From assembly GCF_001540865.1 (NCBI RefSeq), contig NC_033627.1, positions 6,329,184 to 6,393,183 on the forward strand: DNA of 64,000 bases, read 5' to 3'. Position numbers and translations under genes: made by a program. Positions 57,337-64,000 of the stretch are shown piece after piece; within the stretch, counting starts at the first letter, position 1, and each line of letters begins with the position of its first letter. This DNA is from Ananas comosus (Eukaryota; Streptophyta; Magnoliopsida; Poales; Bromeliaceae). The notes beneath the pieces are model-generated. The model had not been told where the DNA came from. It did not search any database and worked only from the letters and a program-made list of their open reading frames with translations.

Positions 57337-57860
57337 NACCTGTCGAGAGCCCAATCGGACGTCATCTCGAACATGGCCTTGTTCCAACCAGAACATGGCC
57401 ATGTTCCAACTACCAACATGGCCATGTCGGTAGCCTGAACATGGCCATGTCTCGGCGTCTGGGGCGCTGGGCTCGGAGCCCAAACGTTAAAGCAGCCGGA
57501 ACATGGCCATGTTCTTGGGCACATGGCCATGTTCCTCCGACTAAAACTCGTCAAACTTGACGTCCCCCAAAAAGCGTTAACCCCCGAAGAATATAGTAGT
57601 GGGTGCGGGTACTCCGAAGGGGTCTCGAGTGGACGTCATTCTCCTCTCCATTCCCTCGGAAGTGTGAGAGGGGGAACCTAAAGAAACTAAAGCCAACCCA
57701 AAAATTCTCTAATTTGGGAGAGAAAACGAGAGAAAACGTGGAAACTTCCGAGGAAGTGGCAACCTCGAACCCAAATACGAACCAACTCCCAACTAGGAAC
57801 TTCAAACTCCTGAAACTCGAACCAAACTTCGAAGGATCTCCATTCACTGATCTAGAAAAG
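57337..57860. other. Single N and 0.5 kb of unassigned DNA
   Basis: Between the N and the LTR terminus at 57861 the sequence does not match the corresponding LTR part at 55270-55445. It includes a palindrome island (57369-57534) and then GAGAAAACGAGAGAAAAC-type DNA. It may be an LTR piece of another family. The open frame across it is not a convincing gene. Confidence 0.5.
57369..57534. repeat. GAACATGGCCATGTTC palindrome island
   Basis: Six copies lie at 57369 (CATGGCCTTG variant), 57391, 57415, 57437, 57499 and 57521. Two, at 57391 and 57499, are the full 16-bp palindrome; the other three keep the intact 10-bp CATGGCCATG core with shortened arms. Confidence 0.9.
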
Positions 57861-58029
57861 GAGATATGAATCCAATTTTTGGATTTTGGTATCAAGCTTA
57901 AAACCACAATTCTCGGGATGCGAGCCATAGGTCGGAACACTGTCTACGACCTTCCAGAAAGTCTGAAAAAGCTCGACACACAGATCAAACACTCGAACCT
58001 CGCAATTTGCAAAGGTCCAGTGTGTTACA
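57861..58029 (-). mobile_element. LTR terminus next to TSD CAGTC
   Basis: ATGAATCCAATTTTTGG to GTGTGTTACA is nearly identical to 55446-55610. It shows that the right end of the insertion belongs to the same LTR family as the left end. Confidence 0.88.
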
Positions 58030-58439
58030 CAGTCTTAGCTTTTACTCTGTTTGAATACCTGCAAATTGAAGAACGGTGTGAAGGATCTCAATTACAACAA
58101 CATCTAGAAATACATGACAATTCGGTATCGAATCTCAAAAATTGCCATTCCATTACCTCATGTAAAGTTCCATCAGACGATCAATTTTTTCACATTCATT
58201 TTCCACAAATTTGCTCAACAATCTATCCCTTCTTGAACCTTTTACAATGCCACCTAAGAAACAATGCCAAAAACCATACCATTAATGATTCAACAGTCTG
58301 CAGTCAGATTAAAAATGACAGAAATGAAGATCTGGAATTTACTTGCCTTCTTACCAAATAATGATGCAATAAGTGAGATAATATGCTCTTCTAACTCTTC
58401 CTGGTAGCTCTCTTTCTTATTCTTTTTGCTGATTCGAAT
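58030..58439 (-). pseudogene. CTNNBL1: CTNNBL1 fragment, upstream exons
   Basis: Minus-strand exons are 58439-58355 (IRISKKNKKESYQEELEEH then IISLIASLFG), 58253-58157 (GGIVKGSRRDRLL, KFVENECEKIDRLMELYM) and the left half of the interrupted exon, 58058-58030 (YSNRVKAKT). All junction phases fit: G/GT, AG/G, and the codon run across the CAGTC target. This is the conserved part of CTNNBL1 just before ERLDQLELDDLE. The preceding exons (N-terminal two-thirds of the protein) are not found in the next 3 kb, so the copy was already a fragment before the LTR insertion, or its 5' part lies elsewhere. Confidence 0.88.
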
Positions 58440-59484
58440 CTAAAAATTTACAATTACAAAAGAACATAGAACATTGAACAAGGAATCAGAACAATGAGAC
58501 AATTTTTGAAAAGGAACAAAGTAATTATTTTTTAAAAAAAACAGAAATATACTTTTGACTCAAGATACACACAAACTAGGCACATAAGATTACGAAAAGG
58601 AGCTAAATGAGAAAAATCAAAAGAGAAAATGAAGACTATGAAAGAGATACACACAAACTAGGCACAAACAGAAATACCGCCTAGGTAATTCCACGGTTAA
58701 CGGTAAAAGTAAATACGACGGTAGACGCACCAGATAGGCCGTCAACATGAACAGTCTTTAATGAATGTTAATGTTAGTAAATAAGGCCGTCGAAGAAAGA
58801 GAAAATGAAGGCTAAAATATACATAAAACCCCCTGGATGTGCCCCGATAATTATATTATCTAAGCCATGTTTATTATAAAGTATATTGTCTAATTAATAT
58901 TTTACATAAAACATGTAGAAAATGTTCAATTTACATATTTTAGCAGTTGATTTGTGGTGGAGAACTTACAGATAATGATTATACATTATACCATGGAATT
59001 GATATTGGCAGGAAATGTTGGAGCTAGAAGTTACTCATAAATAAGATTAGTTTACTTTACTGTGTTCTTTCTTTTCAATTTATCTACCATATATCTTTCT
59101 ATTTTTATATATTAGCTTTTTTTTGTCAGAACAAGATACAAAGAAAGAAAGAAAGAATCATCCTGCTAATTGCCAACAATGAGAACCATAGGGGATTCAT
59201 GTTCTTATGACCATCCTATCAAATTTTCCTTCATAATTCTAATGTATATGGAACAATATAAAAGAACATGAAAAGCAGGAACCATGAAAAAAAACATGAA
59301 AAGCGCTTGTCCCCTTGCTTTGACTCTATGGATCATATTCTATTTAATGTTCCCTGCTGTAAAGTAATCAATTGAAGGCAGTGGAATATAATAACTATTT
59401 GCTTTTGCTGAATCTCCACGAGAAGAGGGAAAAACATAACAACCAATTTAGAAAGTAAAATGAATAAGTAAAAGACAAACATGC
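58440..59484. other. AT-rich DNA without recognisable gene
   Basis: A 24-bp direct repeat, GATACACACAAACTAGGCACA, occurs at 58564 and again at 58647. No CTNNBL1 exon was found here on the minus strand, although the upstream exons would be expected here. Confidence 0.5.
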
Positions 59485-59552
59485 CTGTGCATCAAAATAA
59501 GCAAGTTTAGCTAACAAACATGCCTGTTCACCAAAATAAGCAAGTTTAGCTG
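59475..59552. repeat. 39-bp tandem duplication across the aspartokinase exon end
   Basis: 59475-59513 and 59514-59552 are near-identical; both contain ACAAACATGCCTGT and AAAATAAGCAAGTTTAGCT. The duplication copies the exon's last codons and the splice donor. Confidence 0.9.
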
Positions 59553-59790
59553 CCTCTTCGAATGTCAAATACGGCACAGGCTTCGCATTTGTGTAGATGT
59601 TAGGATCACAAGTCAAAACACCATCAACGTCCTTCCAAACCTATCACAATTTACAATTTGGCTATCCCATTCATAAATTTAGAATAAAGGAAAGCATAAC
59701 ACAAGATCAAAGACTTGGTAGTAGTTGTCAAGTCACTAGCACCCCAGCCGAGGGTAGTGACAGCACTAGATTGATTATCTTTTAGTGATA
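59485..59790 (-). pseudogene. Aspartate kinase (aspartokinase) fragment, two exons
   Basis: Aspartokinase phosphorylates aspartate in the first step of Lys/Thr/Met synthesis in plastids. The clear exon, 59640-59524, encodes VWKDVDGVLTCDPNIY, then NAKPVPYLTFEEA and AKLAYFGEQ, in phase 0 at both ends, as in plant aspartokinases. About 59781-59715 encodes a decayed SSAVTTLGWGASDLTTTTK, matching the family's TTLGRGGSDLTATTIGK just before it, with R-to-W and G-to-A changes. The exon end has a GC donor (CAG/GCATGT) and a 39-bp tandem copy. No other aspartokinase exons are found, so this is a fragment. Confidence 0.85.
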
Positions 59791-59863
59791 ACATGAAAAG
59801 CTGAAAAGGAATATCAAAGTAGCTAAATTAAATGCACACTATAAAAACACACTCACTACAACA

Positions 59864-60368
59864 AAAACGGTCTATAGCGACACTTTTAAATGTAGGTACA
59901 CGTCAAAAAAGTGCTGCTAGCTAAAATTACCGACACTTTTAAAAAGTGTTGCTATATGTGGGGTCGCTAGGTATATAGTGACAGTTAAAGAGTGTCGCTA
60001 TAACCTAAAAGAGTGCTGCTAATTTACCAACACTTATTTAAGCATTTAGCAACCGCCGAAACTCTATCTCGTTGGCTGCGGTGGCGGAGGAGGACGACAG
60101 GAAAGGCTCTTCGTCTAGAATTTCAGTGGATTAAGTGAAAAGAGAAGAAAAGATGGCAATTGATTTTTCTTTTTTTTTTCTTTTCTGTTTGTAATCGGGC
60201 CAAATGGACTGGGTGTGGTGGGTTGAGTAGAGTAATCTTTTATTTTTGATTGAATTGAGCTTTATATTTAGGCATTAGCAGATATTTTTTTTAAATTTTA
60301 GCATAAATGGGACACTTACTCAAAAGTGTCCCAAACATGTGTCCCTATAACCTAATTCTGTTGTAGTG
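59864..60368. mobile_element. Non-autonomous CACTA element (505 bp), TSD ACT
   Basis: The left end is CACTACAACAAAAACGG and the right end is CTGTTGTAGTG, with ACT on both sides (59861-59863 and 60369-60371), the 3-bp duplication expected of CACTA transposons. Subterminal motifs GCGACACTTTT, GTCGCTATA and AAAAGTGTC recur near both ends. It codes for nothing. It is inserted just upstream of the aspartokinase fragment. Confidence 0.9.
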
Positions 60369-60371
60369 ACT

Positions 60372-61635
60372 ACAGCTAAGCAAGAAACAAAGCACCCAAT
60401 AATTAATACAAGCTCCTAGAGTTAAACATGAGCTATGATCTAGTGAACAAACAACATAGACTTATGGGAATAAATTAAAAGTTAAAGAGGGCTTATGGAC
60501 TAAATTATCAATAGGAATGAATGGTATAGTTGAGAAAGCAGAAACAACTTGTGTTAAAACAAAGGATAATTCAAATCAACCTACTTAATACGGCCAATGT
60601 AGTATAAGTGAATGACTTGGTCAGTGAGCTTTGAAAACTCTTTGGATTTTAGATGAAAATACTTCGATTAGAGTTTTTCTTTTCACGTTTGTCAAGGGAT
60701 TGATCTTTGAAGAGATTAGATTGGTTTCATCAAGTCCTTTTTGTCAATTGCTTTTGGCACTTCTACAAAATTGAACAGTACATGATCATTTAACTCTGAG
60801 TTCACAAGCACTATCCACTTAAGTGATTATTTAGCTTAATTTCAAGTAATTGTTGTGTGTTTGACATGCAGATGTTTAATCGTTGTCACTATAATAAGAA
60901 ACTGAATTTGATTTCCTAGGTTTTGAAAATAGGAGTTTAAATTAGAAGTTAATATTAGCTTCAAATTTGCATAAAAAATACTACTAAAAGAACTTGAACT
61001 AAAACAAACTAAAATAAAGTTCAAATGCGTAAAAAAGGCACTTTTTTCCCTTTTTACTTTTGCCCGAAAAGCCAATGCATAGTTAAGGTCCGCAATCGCG
61101 TAATCCCATTCGGGAGTACTTGTTCAATAAATTTGACACCAACATATATCTTCTCAATGACAAGATTTTCCAAACCAATGATATCAAATTGTGTTTGTAC
61201 AGAATCAAACATCTTGCACATGCCTTTTACCAATTTTAGTAATGAAATATCTAATTAACTATACGCTGTGCCTATTTCATAACTCATGAGCTTATTATCG
61301 ATGACAAAAAACAATCTAGACCTCCTATTTGCAAAGCATCTATTTATATTAAACTCAAAGCCGCAACTACAATCTCTATAGTTAGACACCGAGGTTCGAG
61401 CTCGATCACTGAACATTTACAAACCTTACCAACTACATTTCCACAGAATCATAAAATCCAAAGGAGATCATTTCTTTTCCACATAAATCACACACAACAC
61501 ATGATTATCCCCACTCAAATCACCAGAAATAAAAATAAATGCTAGCAACTAACAGATCAGCCCAACAGAGAGCAAGAGGCAACACACAATGCACGAGAGA
61601 TTAAGAGATAAAAACTTCGTCAACAACCGACTTCT
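60372..61635 (-). other. Mostly non-coding, one weak coding-like stretch
   Basis: The region is AT-rich. On the minus strand about 61255-61040 can be read as LLKLVKGMCKMFDSVQTQFD then IGLENLVIEKIYVGVKFIE. It is open for about 70 codons, with no recognised domain. It may be another gene fragment or chance. I see nothing else supported. Confidence 0.35.
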
Positions 61636-61639
61636 TTAC

Positions 61640-62158
61640 CTCCCCTTACACTAAACCTCACAACGGCTAGGGTTTGGATCGACGAGGAAGAGCACCAACC
61701 CCATCGTTGGCGTGTGGCGGCGGAGGGACGTCGTCAGAGGCTGAGGGCGACATCGTCGACGGCCGAGAAGATCGGGATGGGAGCTCAGAGAAGACGCTAT
61801 GAAATTGCATCTTCTCCGAGCTCGGAGGTCGGGGCTGAGAAGATCGGGATCGGGGGCGAAGGAGAGAGGGAGAGCTCAGGCTTGGAGAGAGGGGAAGGGG
61901 AGGGAGAGAATGGGTCGCTCGATCGCGATCCTAGGGCTCGCGAGCGACTCAGGCCGCGATAGAGAGAAGCGGGTGTGTTCGGGTGGGGTTGGGATAGGGT
62001 CGAGGTTGGGTTAGATTATATTTAATATATAAATATTAGTCGATAAAAATATGTATTTTAAAATAATTGTCGCTAAAGTACACTAAGATAATAGTAACAG
62101 TGGCCGTTTGAGAATCGCCGCTATTAAATTACCGCTAAAAGGCAATTTTGTTGTAGTC
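61640..62158 (+). mobile_element. Terminal part of another CACTA-like element
   Basis: The right end CAATTTTGTTGTAGTC differs from a CACTA end only in the last base (C for G). Subterminal motifs GTCGCTAAA and CCGCTA recur at 62069-62140. Further in is GC-rich DNA with GGCTAGGGTTTGG and GGAGAGAGGGAG. Its open frames are the usual chance frames of such GC-rich parts. The other end is not found in the window. Confidence 0.55.
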
Positions 62159-62508
62159 GAGCTCAAGGTCGGAGATCCTACATTCAAGGTCCGGACCCGT
62201 ACCAAGGTCGCACACTGTACAGGTAAGGTCCAGACCTTACCTCAAGGTCCGAAACCTATAATCAAATCTTGTGATTTTCGCAGCCAAAGTCCGAATCCTC
62301 CGACAAAGTCTGGACTTTGATTCTAGACTGTATCAAGGTCTGAATCCTCAAGTTAAAGTTCAGACCCCAAGTCCAGTAGCTAAAATTAAAATTTTTAAAA
62401 ATTTTTATTTTCACTCCTTGAAGCTCTAGTCCACTTCTATTCGTTCCGAAATCGTCGGAACTCATTTCCAAATCTGTGCAAATCACTTTCCAGTGTACTT
62501 TACCCAAT
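62159..62508 (-). mobile_element. Decayed gypsy LTR end with AAGGTCCGGACCTT island
   Basis: The right end (GCAAATCACTTTCCAGTGTACTT) resembles the LTR terminus GCAAAGGTCCAGTGTGTTACA. TTCGTTCCGAAATCGTCGGAACTC resembles GCTCGTTTCGACGGAACTC of family B. About seven palindrome-like sites lie at 62175, 62224, 62243, 62285, 62304, 62334 and 62354. The LTR is cut by the CACTA end on its left. Confidence 0.55.
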
Positions 62509-63269
62509 TTGATATAAAATAACAGAAAAAAGTGATGGTTGAATTTGATAAAAAAATATAATTTAATAAAAATAATTTATTATAAAAGTAATTTATAAGA
62601 ATAATTAATTACAATACTTAATTAAAATAATTTATTATAAAATTTTGTTAAAAATAATTTATTATAAAAATGAGTTAATAAAAAACAATTTATTATAAAA
62701 ATATATTTCTTTCAATTTCTACTTAAACTTAAATTTAATGAATATAATTTATTATATTATTTAACTACAATTTATTATAGTACTTAAGTATAAATAATAT
62801 GTATTAATATAATATAATTACTAATTTTATATAAATTTAATTTATTATAATATATAAAATATTATATTTTATGTCTACGTAATTTAGTTTTAATTAATTT
62901 ATAATCTTAGAATATTCTACCAAAATTGTGAAGAGTTTATCCAAAATTATATTCTGAATAACAGAAAATAACAAAATTTAACGTGAATAATATTATTCAA
63001 ACTGAAAAAATATTCTATTTCACGGAATAATAGGGATAATTTATTTTTATCCCGTCTTTATTCGAGTCAAACATGACCCTAGAGAACAGCAAAACTTGTT
63101 CAAAGTTTAGCGCCTTATATATTGCAATTTATCCTATTTTTAATTATCTTTTATTGATTTGAAAGATAAGTTACCCGTGTTATAATTGATAAGTTATTTG
63201 GACCCACCAAAAGAATCGTGCACAATATTTATCCACATAAATAGCCACCATTTAAGGCCAGTAGGTGAC

Positions 63270-63270
<1 letters not shown>
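62509..63270. other. AT-rich intergenic DNA
   Basis: TAATTTATTATAAAA recurs many times at 62570-62700. No gene is seen. It lies between the transposon-rich part and the transporter promoter. Confidence 0.6.

Positions 63271-63271
<1 letters not shown>

Positions 63272-63315
<44 letters not shown>
63272..63315. repeat. (CT)n microsatellite
   Basis: About 22 CT units, 0.55 kb upstream of the transporter ATG. CT-rich tracts are common near plant transcription starts. Confidence 0.95.
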
Positions 63316-63318
<3 letters not shown>

Positions 63319-63513
63319 GTATTGCTCTCCACACATTTGGGAAACAACTAAGCACAATTCTTTACCAATAAATAGCAAATTACAACCCCCAGATCCTTTT
63401 TTTTATATCCTAATTGATATATCTATCTATTGCCCCGACTTTTTATAGAAATTCCAGCGCACCACCCCATTTGTCCATCTCTTTCTCATCTGCTCTTTAT
63501 TAGGTTATTCCCC

Positions 63514-63523
63514 TCTATATATG
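63514..63523 (+). promoter_or_regulatory. Candidate TATA box of the sugar transporter gene
   Basis: CTATATATGCATGC lies about 340 bp before the ATG, with pyrimidine-rich sequence downstream that could hold the start site near 63550. A RY-type CATGCA overlaps. The microsatellites make other TATA-like sites possible. Confidence 0.4.
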
Positions 63524-63636
63524 CATGCACACATACCCTTCATTCTAAGCCCTTCCCTATCAGGGGATCGTTCTCTCCCTTTTTCTTTTTTTTTTTATCT
63601 CCTTTTCTCCCCTACCACTCCTCTACTTCTTATTAA

Positions 63637-63654
63637 TATAATATATATATATAT

Positions 63655-63717
<63 letters not shown>

Positions 63718-63730
63718 TATATATTTTAAN

Positions 63731-63779
<49 letters not shown>

Positions 63780-63792
63780 TATATATTTTAAC
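63637..63792. repeat. (TA)n microsatellite with a duplicated end around an N
   Basis: A long (AT)n run ends ATTATATTATATATTTTAA at 63729, then an N at 63730, then a second (AT)n run with the same ending at 63792. It lies in the probable 5' untranslated region. Confidence 0.92.
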
Positions 63793-63857
63793 TAGGAGTG
63801 AGATAGGGGAAGGGGAAGGGTGATACCAGATAATTTGGATCATAGAAGGAAGACAAT

Positions 63858-63993
63858 ATGCCTGCCATCGTTGTGTCCAGCGGTAATGGGCCGCCGAAGG
63901 AGTTTGAGGGGAAGATCACGGTTTATGTCGTGATCTGCGGAATCATCGCCGCCACCGGAGGTCTCATGTTCGGCTACGACATCGGAATCTCAG
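63858..63993 (+). CDS. Sugar transport protein (STP-type H+/hexose symporter), first exon only
   Basis: STP proteins bring hexoses into plant cells across the plasma membrane with protons. The exon starts at ATG 63858 with MPAIVVSSGNGPPKEFEGKI, followed by a hydrophobic first membrane segment and GGLMFGYDIGISG. The latter is the conserved end of helix 1 in STPs. The exon ends at 63993 with donor CAG/GTAAAAT after GISG, the known position of the first intron of STP genes. The family is about 510-530 residues, so only about 9% is in the window. EFEGKIT is closest to the STP13-type branch by eye. The start codon context AATATGCC is weak, but no upstream in-frame ATG fits better. Confidence 0.93.
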
Positions 63994-64000
63994 GTAAAAT

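Larger units (their letters stand above)
46194..58029 (-). mobile_element. Del-like LTR element insertion in a CTNNBL1 exon, TSD CAGTC, rearranged inside
   Basis: The outer ends are TGTCACGCCCCGGG (46194) and GTGTGTTACA (58029), with CAGTC at 46189-46193 and 58030-58034. So one minus-oriented Del-like element landed here. Between single Ns at 46594 and 57337 the content does not follow element order. It has RT/RNase H, inverted gag-RT, LTR, gag, LTR, and RNase H/integrase. The pieces below describe a circular permutation plus an inversion. Confidence 0.85.

Noticed and set aside
58564..58670. Repeat GATACACACAAACTAGGCACA as TSD of an insertion
   Set aside because: The two copies are only about 80 bp apart, and the DNA between shows no element ends.
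61714..62014. Two overlapping Arg/Glu-rich open frames as a gene
   Set aside because: They fall in GC-rich subterminal DNA of a CACTA-like element, in two competing frames and without a recognisable domain.
63521..63823. 100-codon frame over the TA repeat
   Set aside because: It is a microsatellite translation containing an N, in the 5' untranslated region of the transporter.

Overview
The window is plant nuclear DNA, made almost entirely of nested LTR retrotransposons. It also carries captured or broken pieces of plant genes and, at the right edge, the first exon of a sugar transporter gene. The element types (a Sirevirus-like Ty1/copia, Del/Tekay-like Ty3/gypsy chromoviruses with LTRs of about 2.4-2.7 kb, a Tat-lineage relic with an antisense plant-mobile-domain ORF, a TRIM and CACTA ends) fit a flowering plant, probably a monocot. 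Pineapple is a guess I cannot confirm. There is no prokaryotic, rRNA, tRNA or CRISPR signal.

Layout. 1-6898: minus-strand Sirevirus-like copia (pol, gag, PBS, 5' LTR), cut at the left edge. 6899-8148: the 3' part of a gypsy LTR, then a CACTA end. 8149-25876: an old minus-strand Tat-type gypsy relic whose antisense PMD ORF is split by three insertions. These are a 3.1-kb solo LTR (TSD GGTCT), a 531-bp TRIM, and a complete 10-kb Del-like element (13820-23904, TSD AAGTC). 25877-43220: a pile of truncated gypsy copies and copia LTR pieces, with a solo LTR (29984-32478, TSD ATAGG) and a nearly complete second gypsy family (33565-41954). 43221-46193 and 58030-59790: minus-strand exons of beta-catenin-like protein 1, of an aspartate kinase and of an unrecognised gene, introns retained. 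46194-58029: an 11.8-kb LTR-element insertion inside a CTNNBL1 exon (TSD CAGTC). Its interior has a 3.6-kb inversion and is circularly permuted between two single-N gaps. 59864-62508: a small CACTA element, another CACTA end and a decayed LTR. 62509-64000: AT-rich DNA, microsatellites and the start of an STP-type hexose transporter on the plus strand.

How it fits together. Most insertions can be ordered in time from intact 5-bp target duplications, and almost every autonomous ORF set is broken. The copia gag and pol are the main exception. The most striking signal cuts across families. Nearly every long LTR here has an island of 6-8 short palindromes about 140-400 bp inside its 5' end, but the palindrome differs between LTRs (ACCGGT, TTGTACCGGTACAAG, GAGTACCGGTACTC, AAGGTCCGGACCTT; GGGCGCCC in the copia LTR). 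The second strong signal is the same-strand mosaic of exon fragments from at least two unrelated plant genes next to CACTA ends, which looks like gene-fragment capture.
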